Translations under genes and position numbers: made by a program
Notes under the pieces: generated by a model
Database searches by the model: none
Seen by the model: only the letters and a program-made list of their open reading frames with translations
What the model was told of the DNA's origin: nothing
Assembly (NCBI GenBank): GCA_963662155.1
Contig: OY759271.1
Span: 165,001-229,000 of the forward strand
Source: Lamellibrachia columna
Lineage: Eukaryota; Annelida; Polychaeta; Sabellida; Siboglinidae
DNA: 64,000 nt
Direction of reading: 5' to 3'
In this document: one piece after another, positions 12,815-25,327 of the stretch
How the letters are laid out: each line of letters starts with the position of its first letter
How positions within the stretch are numbered: position 1 is the first letter of the stretch

Positions 12815-14231
12815 ATGCAATTGTTGCGCTCCTTTCTTTCCCTGCAATTCGAGGTGAGGCTGGCAACGATACCGGTCATTGGTTTTTGTTTCCCATTCTT
12901 CTTCTTCACTAATCCACACCATTTACTAAGGAGAGACGGAGCCAATAACATTTACTCATGATAGAATGCGTCCACAGCATTTAATCTTGAGAGATGGAGT
13001 ACATCATATTTACCCACAATAGTTGGAGTCCAAAGCATTTGTTCCCGACAGATGGCGTCCACAATATTCAATCTCAAGAGATGGAATCCAAAGCAGTTAC
13101 TCATGAGAAGTGGAGTCAACAATGTTTACTCACAACGTATGGAGTAAACGTCGATTTTTATTTCCCTTCATCTTCACCAATAATCCACAACACTTACAAA
13201 GGAGAGAAGGAGTCCACAGCATTTACGAGATATGGAGTCCACAGTATTGACTCCCAAGATATAGAACGCACAGCATTTTCTCTTGTGAGATGGAATACAC
13301 AGTATATACTCATGAGACATGGATTACGTAGCATATACTTTTGAGAGATGGAGTACGCGAGAATTCTTTATGAGAGATGGAACCCACAACATTTACCCAT
13401 TAGAGATAGAGATAGCAACATTTTCACAAGAGAGGTGGGGTACATAGCATTTATTCACGAGAGTTGGAGGCCACAACAGTTACCCGTGGGAGATGGAGTC
13501 CACTGCATATATTCACGAGAGATGGCGTCAACAGCATTTTGTCATGACTTTTGCAGTCCAAATTTGTTTACTCTCAAGACATGGGTTCCACAGGTTTTAT
13601 TGAAGACATATGGAGTAAACATTATTTACTCTTGAAAAAGGAGTCCACAGCATTTTCACATGATATATGCTGTTGTAGCTCTCCTCCTTTTTTTCTGTAG
13701 CCCGTACACAGCATTTACTCATGAGAGATGGAGTCCACAATATATTCTCAAGAGAGATGACGTACAATATAATTACACAAGAGAGATGGAGTCTACAGCA
13801 TTTATTTTTACTAGATGGATTACACAACAGTTATTCATGAGTGAAGGAGTACACGACATATATTCATGAGAGTTGGGGGTGTACATCATTTACTGATGAG
13901 ATATGGAGTCCACTGCATTTACTGATGAGATATTGGGTACACAGCATTTAATCTTGAGAGATGGAGTACACAACATTTACTCATGAAAAATGGAGAATAC
14001 GTTATTTACTTATTAGAGATGGCGTCCACAACATTTAATCTTCAGATATGGACTTCACAGCATTTACTTACCAGAGATGGTGTCCACACATAATCTCATG
14101 AGAGATGCAGACAACAGAATTTACAAATGAGAGACGGAATCCACAACATGTACTCATTAGAGATGGTATACACAACATTTAATCTTGAGAGAAGGAATAC
14201 ACAGCATATACTCATGAGAGATGGAGCACAA
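12815..14231. repeat. type-2 higher-order unit 4 (inserts A-C-B)
   Basis: Landmarks are A at 12815-12914, C at about 13149-13186 and B at about 13667-13704. It is the counterpart of unit 1 at an offset of about 4374 bp, and the A-to-A distance to the next unit is about 1417 bp. Confidence 0.8.
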
Positions 14232-15699
14232 ATAATCCCCTGTAGTCCGGTTTGAGTCTGGCTACGATACCGGTCATTGATTTTTGTTTCCCCTTCTTCT
14301 TCGTCACTATTCCACACCATTTACTAAGGAGAGACGGAACCAACAACATTTACTCATAAAACTATGCTTCCACAGCATATATTCTTGAGAGATGGAGTAC
14401 ATACTATTTACCAATGAGAGTTGGAATTCACAACTTTTTTCACAGGAGATATGGAGTCAGCAGCATTTCGTCAGGACAGATGGCTTCCACTGTATTCACT
14501 CACAAGAGATGGCATCCAAAGCAGTTACTCATGAGAGGTGGAATCCGCAACATTTACTCACAACATATGGAGTTTAAAAAATTTACACACGAGAGCTGGC
14601 ATCGATAATTTTCGTCGATTTTTGTTTTCCCTTCAACTTCATCACTAGTTCACAACATTTACAAAGGAGAGCAGGAGTCCACATCATTTACGAGATACGG
14701 AGTCCCCAGAATTGACTCCCAAGATTATGGAACACACAGCGTTTTCTCATGTGAGATGTAATACACTGTATATAATCATGAGACATGGATTTCGTAGCAT
14801 ATACTTTTGAGAGATGGAGTACGCGAGAATTCTTGATGAGTGATGGAACCCACAACTTTTACCCATTAGAGATAGAGATAGCAACATTTTCACAACACAG
14901 GTGGTGTACATAGCATTTATTCACGCGAGTTGGAGGCCACAGCATTTATCCCTGAGAGATGGAGTCCAATGTATATATTCATGAGAGATGGCTTCAACAG
15001 CAATTTGTCATGACTGATGCAGTCCAAATCGTTTATTCTCAAGAGATGGGTTCCACAGCTTTTATTGACGACATATGGAGTACACATTATTTACTCTTGA
15101 AAAAGGAGTCCACAGCATTTTGACATGATATATGGTGTTGTTGCTCTCCTCCTTTTCCTTGTAGCCCGTACACAGCATTTACTCATGAGAGATGGAGTCC
15201 ACAATATATTCTCAAGAGAGATGACGTACATAACAATTACACATGAGAGATGGAGTCCACAGCATTTATTTTTGGTAGATGGATTACACAGCATTTATTC
15301 ATGAGTGAAGGAGTACACGACATATATTCATGAGAGATGGGGGTACACATCATTTACTCATGTGATATGGAGTCCACTGCATTTACTGATGAGATATTGA
15401 GTACACAGTATTTAATCTTGAGAGATGGAGTACACAGCATTTACTCGTGACAGATGGAGAATACGGTATTTACTTATGAGAGATGGCGTCCACAACATTT
15501 ACTCTTGAGATTTGGAGTTCACAGCATTTACTCATCAGAGATGGTGTCCACAGCATATTCTCATGAGAGATGTAGCCAACAGAATTTACGAATGAGAGAC
15601 GGAATCCACAACATTTACTCGTTAGAGATGGTATACACAGCATTTAATCTTGAGAGATGGAATACACAGCATATACTCATGGAAGATGGAGTACACAGC
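14232..15699. repeat. type-2 higher-order unit 5 (inserts A-C-B)
   Basis: Landmarks are A at 14232-14312, C at about 14605-14655 and B at about 15131-15172. It is the counterpart of unit 2 at an offset of about 4446 bp. The C insert reads TTTTCGTCGATTTTTG as in unit 2, unlike the AACGTCGATTTTTATTTCC form of units 1 and 4. This supports pairing unit 5 with 2 and unit 4 with 1. Confidence 0.8.
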
Positions 15700-17228
15700 A
15701 TCCCCTTTAGTCCGGGATGAGGCGGGCTACGAAACCGGTCATTGATTTTTGTTTCCCCTTCTTCTTCATCACTACGGAGTCCACAGCATTGACTCTCAAG
15801 ATATGGAATACACAGCATTTTCTCTTGAGAGATGGAATACACTGTATATACTCATGAGATATGGATTTTGTAGCATTTACTTTTGAGAGATGGAGTACGA
15901 GAGAATTCCTTATGAGAGATGGAACCCAAAACATTTACCCATTAGAGTTGGAGTTAGCAAAATTTTCGCAAAAGATGTGGGGTACATAGCATTTATTCCC
16001 GAGAGTTCGAGGCCACAGCATTTACACGTGAGATATGGAGTCCACTGCATATATTCATGAGAGATGGCGTCAACAGTATTTTGTCATGACTGATGCAGTC
16101 CAAATCGTCTACTCTCAAGAGAAGGGTTCCACAACTTTTATTGACGAGATATGGAGTACATATTATTTACTCTTGAAAGAAGGAGTCCACAGCATTTACA
16201 CATTATAGATGTTACTATTGCTCTCCTCCTTTTCCCTGTAGCCCGTACACAGCATTTGCTCAGGAGCGATGGATTCCACAATATATTCTCAAGAGAGATG
16301 CCGAACATGACAAGTACACATGAGAGATGTAATCCACAGCATTTATTCTTGGTAGATGGATTACACAGCATTTATTCATGAGAGAAGGAGTACACGACAT
16401 ATACTCATGAGAGATGGGGTACACAGCATTTACTCATCAGAGATGATGTCCACAGCATATGCTCATGAGAGATGGTGTACACACTTACTGAAAAATATGG
16501 GGTCCACAGCAATTTCTTTAGAAAGATGGAGTCCACAAAATATACTCATCAGTGACGGTGTACACAGCGTTTACTTATAAAAGATCGAGTGACATTTTCT
16601 CATTAGAGTTGGAGTCCACAGCCTTTACTTATGAGAGATGGTGTCCACGGCATATGCTCATGAGAGATGTAGCCAACATAATTAAAGAATGAGAGATGGA
16701 GTCCACAACATTTACTCATTAGATTTGGGGTACACAAGGTTTATTCTTGAGAGATTCAATACACTCATTAAATATCGATTCCACAGCATATACTCGTGAG
16801 AGGAGAAGTACACTGTATTTACTAATGGGAGATTGAGAACATGGTATTTACTCATGAGAGACGGAGTCCACAACATATGTTCATGAGAAATCGAGTACAC
16901 AGTATTTACTCCTCACAGATCGAAAACATCACATTATCTTATAAGACATGGAGTCCACAGCGTTAACTCTTAAGTGATGAAGTACACAGCATTTACCCAA
17001 TGATAGATTGAGAAAAAGGCATTTATTGATGAGAGATGGACTCCATAGGATTTTCCCTCGTGACTGATGGAATCAACTACATATATTGATGAGAGATAGC
17101 TTCAACAGCATTTTCTCAAGATTGATCAAGTCCAAAGCATTAACTCTCAAGAGATGGGTTCCACAGATTTTATTGACGAGATATGGAGTACACTTTATGT
17201 GCTCTTGAAAGAAGGAGTCCTCAGCATT
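15700..17228. repeat. type-2 higher-order unit 6 (inserts A-B, C missing)
   Basis: A lies at 15700-15776 and B at about 16207-16249, with C absent just as in unit 3. From about 16420 the sequence leaves the 4.4-kb duplication and continues in unduplicated 29-bp variants. Confidence 0.75.
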
Positions 17229-18900
17229 TTCACATGATAGATGCTATTTTTGCTCTCCTCATTTTCCTGTAGCCCGTACGCAGCATTGAGATATGTAGCA
17301 CACAATATATTCTCAAGACAGGTGAAGTACATGACATTTACACATGACAAATGGAGTTCACTGTATATATTATTGGTATATAGATTACGCAGCATTTACT
17401 CATGCGAGAAGGAGTACACGACATATACTCATAAGAGATGGGGTAAAGATCATTTACTCACGAGAGATGGAGTCCACTGTATTTACTGATGAGAGATTGT
17501 GTACACAGTATTTATTCTTGAGAGGTAGAGTACACACCATTTACTCATGTGAGATAGAGGATACAGTATTTACTGATGAGAGATGGCGTCCACAACATTT
17601 ACACTTGAGAAAATAGCATTTACTCATCACGGATGGTGTACACAGCATATACTCATGAGAGATGCAGCCAACATAATTTACGAATAAGAGATGGAGTTCA
17701 GAACATTTACTCAAGAGAGATGTAGTCCACAATATTTTCTCATTAGAGATGGTATACACAGCATTTAATCTTGAGAGATGGAATACACAGCCTATATTCA
17801 TGACAGATGGCTTCAACAGCATTTACTCTTGAGAGATGTAGTACACAGCATTTATTAATGTTAGTTTGAGAACATGGTATTTATTCATGAGAGACGGAGT
17901 CCACAACATATACCCATAAGAAATTGAGAACACAGTATTTACTCCAAAGAGATCGAGTACATGACATATCCTCATGAGCGATGGAATCCACAACATTTAC
18001 TCTTAATTGATGAAGTACACAGCATTTACCCAATGACAGATTGAGTATAAGGCATTTATTCATGACAGATGGAGTCCATAGGATATACTCTCGTGAGCGA
18101 TTGATTCCACAGCATTTACTCTCGTGAGAGATGGATTGGACAACTTTTACTAATAAGAAATGGAGTCCACATAATTTACTTAATATGGATGGAGTCAAAG
18201 GCATAGACACTCAAGAGATGGAGTCCACAGCTTTTCCTAATGTGAGATGGATTACACAGCATATGCAATTATTGCGCTGCTTCCTTTCCCAACAGTCTGG
18301 GGTGAGGCTGGCAACGAAACCGGTCCTTAATTTTTGATTCCCTTTCTTCTTCATCACTAATCCACACCAATTACCAATCCACAGCATTTATTCTTGGTAG
18401 GTGGATCACACAGCATTTATTCATGAGAGATGGAGTACACGACATATACTTATGAGAGATGGGTTACACAGCATTTACTCATGAGAGATGGTATCCACAG
18501 CATTTGTTCATTAAAGATGGTATACACAGCTTTTATTCTTGAGAAATTACATACACAGCATACACTCATTAGATGTTGATTCCACAGCATATACTCTTGA
18601 GAGGAGGAGTACACAGCATTTATTAATGGGAGATGGAGAACATAGTATTTACTCACGAGAGACGATGTCCACAACATATACTCATAAGAAATCTAGTACT
18701 CAGTATTTACTCCTCTGATATCGAATACATGACATTTTGTTATAAGCGATGGAGTCCACAGCATTAACTCTTAAGTGATGAAGTACACAGCATTTACCCA
18801 ATGATAGATTGAGAAAAAGGCATTTATTAATGGAGATGGACTCCATAGGATTTACTCTCGTGAGTGATGGAGTCCACTGCATGTATTCATAAGAGATAGA
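17229..18900. repeat. partial type-2 unit with inserts B and A
   Basis: Insert B lies at about 17229-17280 (TTTTTGCTCTCCTCATTTTCC) and insert A at about 18261-18366 (TTGCGCTGCTTCC, then GCAACGAAACCGGTCC). In between, 17612-17830 matches the variant series seen at about 7780 and 12185. This is therefore a rearranged outer part of the central region rather than a third full 4.4-kb copy. Confidence 0.7.
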
Positions 18901-21900
18901 ATGGCCAGTATTTACTCACAACAGATAAAGTCCACAGCATTTTGAAACGACTGATGCAGTCCAAAGCATTGACTCTCAAGAGATGGTGGCCGCATTTTCT
19001 CTTGAGATATGGAGTCAACAAAATATACTAATGAAAAACCGAGTACACAATATTTACTGATAAAAGGTTGAGTATATGATATTTACTTATTAGATTTATT
19101 ATCAGAATTTACTGATGAGAAATGGAGTCCACTGCATTTACTCATCAGAAAAGGAGACCACACCAGTTACACTTCAAAGATTTTGTACACAACATTTAAT
19201 CTTGAGAGATGGAGTACACAGCATTTACTCATGAGAGATGGAAACTCAAAAGAAATGGCGTCCACAGCCTTTATTCTTGAGAGATGGGTTTCACAGCATT
19301 TACTCATGAGATATGGTGTCCACAGCATATACTAATGAGAGATGCACCAACAGAATTTACGAATAAGAGATTACAAGATTTAATCATTTGAGATGGGGTA
19401 AACAGCATTTATTTTTGAGAGTTGGAAAATACAGCATAGTCATGAGAGATGGATTTCACAGAATGTACTCTTGAGAGATTGGGCACACAGCATTTACTCA
19501 TGGGAGATGGCGGCCACGGTATTTACTCATGAGATATGGAGTAGAAGGCATTTATTTATGAGATATGGAGTCCACTGCTTTGACTCATGAGAGACGGAAT
19601 AGGTAATATTTTGTCACGAGATTTGGAGTTGACAATATTTTCACAAGGATTCCACAGAATTTAGTGATGATAGATGTAGTACACAAAATTTACTCAATAT
19701 GCATGGAGTACAAGTTTTTTCTCAAGAGAGATGAAGCCCACAGCATTGTCTCATGAGGAATGGGGTCTACAGCATTTATTCATGAGAGGTGACCTCAAAA
19801 GCATTTACACAAACGAGTTCAAACCCACACGATACGGAGTACAAACCATTTATTCATGAGAGAAGGAGTACACGACATGTACTAATGAGAGGAGGAGTAA
19901 ACAATTTACTGAAGAGAAATGGAGAAAATGGTATTTACTAATGAGAGATGGAGTGCACAGAATTTAATAACGAGAAATGGAGAACACGATATTTACTCAT
20001 TGTATATGAAGCACACGATATTTATTCACGAAAAATGGGGTATTCAGCATTTACTCTGGAGAGATGCAATCCACTGCATTTACTAATGACTGGTGGTATC
20101 CACAGCATTTACTCATAAGAGATGGAATGGCCAGTATTTACTCACAACAGATGGCGTATACAGCATTTACACATGAGAGATGGAAAACACAGCATTTACT
20201 CATCAGAGATGGAGACCACACTTACTGACAATATATGAAGTCCATAGCTTTGATTTCCAAGAGATGGAGTCTACAGCATTTTGTAACGACTGATGCAGTC
20301 CAAAGCATTGACTCTCAAGAGATGTGTCCACACTTACTGAAAAGATATGGAGTCCATAGCATTGACTTCCAAGATATGGAGTCGACAGAATATTATCTTG
20401 AGAAATGGATCTACAAAATATACTCATGAGAGACCGAATACACAACATTTACTGATAAAAAATCGAGTATATGATATTTACTCATTACAGATGGATTTCA
20501 TATCAATTACTCATGGGAGATGGAGTACATATAATTTACTGGTGAGAATTGGAATTGGAGTCCACACCAGTTATACATTAGAGATTGTGCACACAACATT
20601 TAATCTTGAGAGATGGAGTACACATCATTTACTCATGAGAGATGGAGATAACAGTATTTACTCATAAGAGATGGCGTCGACAGCCTTTAACCTTGAGAGA
20701 TGTGTTTTTCAGCATTTTCTCATGAGATATGTTGTACACATCATATACTAATGAGAGAAGCACCAACATAATTTACGAATGAAAGATGGAGTTTATAATA
20801 TTTACTCATTTGAGATGGGGTACACAGTATTTAATTTTGAGAGATGGAAAACACAGCATATATCCATGAGAAATGTACTCCACACAATGTACTCTTGACT
20901 AATTGGGCACACAGCATATACTCATGGGATATGGAGGACACTGTATGTACTTATGAGATATGGAGTGGAAGGCATTTATTTATGATATATAGAGTCAACT
21001 GCATTTAATCATGAGAGACGGAGTAGATAGTATTTTGTCACCAGATTTGGAGTTGACAATATTTTCCCATCTATTTCACAGAATATACTCATGATTGATG
21101 GAGTAAAAAACATTTACTCAAGATGCATGGAGTACACGGTTTCATGAGAGATGAAGCCCACAGCATTGATTAGTGAGGGATGGGGTCCACAGCATTTATT
21201 CATGAGAGGTGGCCTCCACAGCATTTACACAAAAGAGGTGAAACCCACAGCATACAGAGTACACATGAGAGAAGGAGTACACGACATGTACTTATGAGAG
21301 AAGGAGAACACGCGTTTATTCTTGAGAGATGGAATACACAGTATGCATTGTCAAGAGATGGAGTCCAAAGCAATTACTCGTGAGATATGGCAGCATTTAG
21401 TCTAGAAAGATAGAGTCCACAACATATACTTATGACAATTGAAGTAAACTGCATTTACCAATGAGAAATGGAGTTCAAGATATGGACTCATCAGAGATGG
21501 AGTCCACACAATTTCCTGATGAGTAATGTAGAACACGGTATTTTCTAATGAGAGTTGGAGTAGACAGCATTTTATATTGAGAGATGGAGAAAACGATATT
21601 TACTCATTATATATGGAGCATATGATATTTAATTATGAGATATGAAGTCCACAGTATTTACTCATGAGAGATGGTGTATATGTTATTGATGAGAGATAGA
21701 GTCCACTGCATTTACTAATGACAGGTATACACAGCATTTACTCATGAGAGATGGAGTCCACACTTACTGACAAGATATGGAGTCCACAGCATTGATTTCC
21801 AAGAGATGGAGTCCACAGCATTTTCTCTTGAGATATGGAGTCAACAAAATATATTCATGAGAGAACGAGTACACAACATTTACTTATAAATGGTCGAGTA

Positions 21901-23236
21901 TATGATATTTACTCATTAGAGGTGGATTTCCCATCAATTACTCATGAGAGATGGAGTACACAGAATTTACTGATGAGAATTGGAATCCACTGCATTTCCT
22001 CATCAGTAATGGAGTCCATAGCAGTCACACATTAGATATTGTGTACACAACATTTAATCTTGAGAGATGGAGTACACAGCATTTACTTATGAGAGATGGA
22101 TATTACAGTATTTACTCATATGAGATGGAAAACACAGCATATACTCATGACAGATGGATTCTACTGAATTTACTTTTGAGAGATTAGGCACACAACATTT
22201 ACTCATGGGAGATGGAGGACACGGTATTTACTCGTGAGAGACAGAGTAGGTAATATTTTGTCACGAGATTTGGAGTTGACAATATTTTCACAAGGATTCC
22301 ACAGAATTTAGTGATGATAGATGTAGTATAAAAAATTTACTCAAGATGCATGGAGTACAAGTTTTTTTTCATGAGAGATGAAGCCCACAGCATTGACTCA
22401 TGAGGGATGGAGTATACAGCATTTATTCATGAGAGACGGAGAAGTAGAAGGCATTTACTTATGATATATGGAGTCCACGACATTTACTCATGAGAGACGG
22501 AGTATTTAGTATTTTGTCTCGAGATTTGGAGTTGACAATATTTTAACATGGATTCCACAAAATTTACTTATGATAGATGGAGTACACAACATTTACTCAA
22601 GATACATGGAGTTCACAGTTTTTTATTATGAGAGTTGAAGTCCACAACATTGACTCATGAGGGATGAGGTCCACAGCATTTATTCATGACAAGTGGCCTT
22701 CACAGCATTTACTTAAAAGAGGTGAAACCAACATCATACGGAGTACACAGCATTAACTCATTAGATAAGGAGCACTCGACATGTACTTATGAGAGAAGGA
22801 GTAAAAACAGCATTTACTCTTGAGAGATGGATTACACATTATTCAATGTCAAAAGATGAAGTCCAAAGCAGTTACTCGTGAGATATGGAGTCCACAACAT
22901 TTAGTCTAGAAAGATACAATCAACACCATTTTCTCTTGAGATATGGAGTCCACAAGATATACTTATGAGAGACCTAGTGCAAAACATTTACTTATAAAAT
23001 ATCGAGTGTTTGATATTAACTCATTAGAGATGGTTTTCACATCAACTACTCATGAGAGATGGAGTATACAGAATTTACTGATGAGAATTGGAGTCCACTG
23101 CCTTTACTAATCAGAAATGGAGTCCACACCAGACACACATTAGAGATTGCGTACACAACATTTAATCTTGAGAGATGAAGTACACAGTATTTACTTATGA
23201 GAGATGGAGATTACAGTATTTACTCATAAGAGATTT
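18901..23236. repeat. right-hand type-1 portion of the 29-bp array
   Basis: The type-1 marker series of the left side returns here: GGCCAGTATTTACTCACAAC near 18900 and 20130, ACGACATGTACTTATGAG near 21280 and 22780, and the GAGTTGACAATATTTTCAC copy near 19630 and 22275. No pyrimidine insert is seen. The array therefore has type-1 flanks around a type-2 core. The final copies run to the inverted-repeat junction at 23219-23246. Confidence 0.75.
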
Positions 23237-23246
23237 TATGAGTAAA
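23219..23246. repeat. inverted repeat at the satellite-satellite junction
   Basis: TTTACTCATA at 23219-23228 and TATGAGTAAA at 23237-23246 are perfect reverse complements separated by 8 bp. The left arm is part of the last 29-bp unit. The right arm is the same piece in the opposite orientation, and the 204-bp satellite starts directly after it. Confidence 0.9.
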
Positions 23247-24116
23247 TGTATTTGCCCTGACTGCAGGCATTTTGCCTATGAAATCTCACAAAAAAACGCC
23301 CAAAATGGTTCACTCATAATTTTTACAGTTTTGAAGTGGCACCAAAACTGACTACAGATTCGTGTACCATGACTACAAAATATTACAAAGTCAGTTTGGT
23401 ATGTTTTGAAATCACTAGTCTGGGCCCAGCCATGTATTTGCACTCTCTTACAATGACAGCAGGCATTTTGCCTATGAAATATCACCAAAAAACGCCCAAA
23501 ATGGTTCACTCATAATTGTTACAGTTTTGAAGTGGCTCCAAAACTGACTACATATTTTTGTAGAAAGACATCTTGGCTACAAAATATGACAAAGTAAGTT
23601 TGGTATGTTTTGAAATCACTAGTCTGGGCTCAGTCTTCTATTTGCCCTGACTGCATGCATTTTGCCTATGAAATCTCACCAAAAAACGCCCAAAATTGTT
23701 CATTCATAATTTTTACAGTTTTGAAGTGGCTCCAAAACTGACTACAGATTCTTGTAGAAAGACACCATGACTACAAAATATTACAAAGTCAGTTTGGTAT
23801 GTTTTGAAATCACTAGTTTGGGCTCAGCCCTGTATTTGCCCTCTCTTACAATGACAGCAGGCATTTTGCCTATGAAATCTCACAAAAAAACGCCCAATAT
23901 GGTTTACTCATAATTGTTACAGTTTTGAGGTGGCTCTACAACTGACTACAGATTCTTGTAGAAAGTCATCTTGGCTACAAAATATGACAAAGTCAGTTTG
24001 GTATGTTTTGAAATCACTAGTCTGGGCTCAGCCCTGTATTTGCCCTGACTGAAGGCATTTTGCCTATGAAATCTCACAAAAAAACGCCCAAAATGGTTCA
24101 CTCATAATTTTTACAG
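23247..24116. repeat. left edge of the 204-bp satellite (194/204-bp alternating monomers)
   Basis: Successive copies of the ACTAGT site are 204, 194, 204 and 194 bp apart (positions 23416, 23620, 23814, 24018, 24212). The short form reads GCCCTGACTGCAGGCATT where the long form reads CCTCTCTTACAATGACAGC before AGGCATT. The edge is therefore a 398-bp dimer. It begins inside a monomer, at GTATTTGCCCTGACTGC. Confidence 0.9.
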
Positions 24117-25208
24117 TTTTGAAGTGGCACCAAAACTGACTACAGATTCGTGTAGCATGACACCATGACTACAAAATATTACAAAGTCAGTTTGGTATGT
24201 TTTGAAATCACTAGTCTGGGCTCAGCCATGTATTTGCACTCTCTTACAATGACAGCAGGCATTTTGCCTATGAAATATCACCAAAAAACGCCCAAAATGG
24301 TTCACTCATAATTGTTACAGTTTTGAAGTGGCTCCAAAACTGACTACACATTTTTGTAGAAAGACATCTTGGCTACAAAATATGACAAAGTAAGTTTGGT
24401 ATGTTTTGAAATCACTAGTCTGGGCTCAGCCTTGTATTTGCCCTGACTGCATGCATTTTGCCTATGAAATCTCACCAAAAAACGCCCAAAATTGTTCATT
24501 CATAATTTTTACAGTTTTGAAGGGGCTCCAAAATTGACTACAGATTCTTGTAGTACGACATCTTGGCTACAAAATATAACAAAGTCAGTTTGGTATATTT
24601 TGAAATCACTAGTCTGGGCTCAGCCATGTATTTGCAATCTCTTACAATGACAGCAGGCATTTTGCCTATGAAATCTCACAAAAAAACGCCCAAAATGATT
24701 CACTCATAATTTTTACAATTTTGAAGTGGCACCAAAACTGACTACAGATTATTGTAGCATGATATCTTGGCTACAAAATTTTACAAAGTCAGTTTGGTAT
24801 GTTTTGAAATCACTAGTCTGGGCTTAGCATTGTATTTGCCCTGACTGCAGGCATTTTGCCTTTGAAATCTCACCAAAAAAAACCAAAATGGTTCACTCAT
24901 AATTTTTAGTTTTGAAGTGGCACCAAAATTGACTACAGATTCCTGTAGCACGACATATTGACTACAAAATATTACAAAGTCAGTTTGGTATGTTTTGAAA
25001 TCACTAGTCTGGGCTCAGCCCTGTATTTGCTCTCTCTTACAATGACAGCAGGCATTTTGCCTATGGAATCTCACCAAAAAACGCCCAATATGGTTCACTC
25101 ATAATTTTTACACTTTTGAAGTGGCACCAAAACTGACTACAGATTCGTGTAAAATGACATATTGGCTACAAAATATGACAAAGTCGGTTTGGTATGTTTT
25201 GAAATCAC

Positions 25209-25327
25209 TAGTCTGGGCTCAGCCCTGTATTGGCCCTGACTGCAGGCATTTTCCTATGAAATCTCATCAAAAAACGCCCTATATGGTTCACTCATAATGT
25301 TTACATTTGTTATGTTTTGAAATCACT
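25209..25327. repeat. 118-bp truncated satellite monomer
   Basis: The distance between ACTAGT sites is only 118 bp. The text runs ACTCATAATGTTTACATTTG directly into TTATGTTTTGAAATC, so the middle of the monomer (through GACAAAGTCAG) is missing. The same truncated copy is at about 35483-35601, so the deletion is older than the 10,274-bp duplication. Confidence 0.9.

Larger units (their letters stand above)
11963..16420. repeat. 4.4-kb duplicated block, copy 2
   Basis: This is the tandem copy of 7553-11962 in the same orientation, with the same order of inserts (A, C, B, A, C, B, A, B). Differences are scattered substitutions and a few 29-bp-unit indels. Both blocks end with ACTCATGAGAGATGGGGTAC, after which copy 2 runs into different 29-bp variants. 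Confidence 0.85.
2150..23236. repeat. 29-bp minisatellite array, about 21 kb
   Basis: The array is built from a 29-bp unit whose commonest form starts ATGGAGTCCACAGCA and ends TTTACTCATGAGAG. Copies are diverged by substitutions and occasional indels, but the period is visible from end to end. Each standard copy holds the 8-bp palindrome CTCATGAG; common variants read CTCTTGAG or CTCTCAAGAG. The unit length is 3n+2, so each forward frame reads ME.TAFTHERW, then SPQHLLMRD, then GVHSIYS before the stop formed by TCA-TGA. This explains the many peptides of 60-127 residues with a 29-residue period that end in IYS. I regard none of these as genes: they start and stop wherever the TGA has mutated. 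Both ends are diverged, as is usual at array edges. The left border, next to the decayed LINE, is approximate. Confidence 0.95.

Noticed and set aside
2361..23230. Dozens of open frames of 60-127 codons on both strands in the 29-bp array
   Set aside because: Their 29-residue periodicity, overlap in several frames, and ends at the same TCATGA position show that they follow from the repeat length. None has a domain, signal peptide or consistent start.
2150..23236. A CRISPR array (about 29-bp repeats)
   Set aside because: The repeats abut with no unique spacers, are strongly diverged, have no cas genes nearby and sit beside eukaryotic LINEs.
23276..23509. Minus-strand frame of 77 codons at the start of the 204-bp satellite
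   Set aside because: It lies wholly in satellite sequence, has no recognisable domain, and other monomers break the frame.
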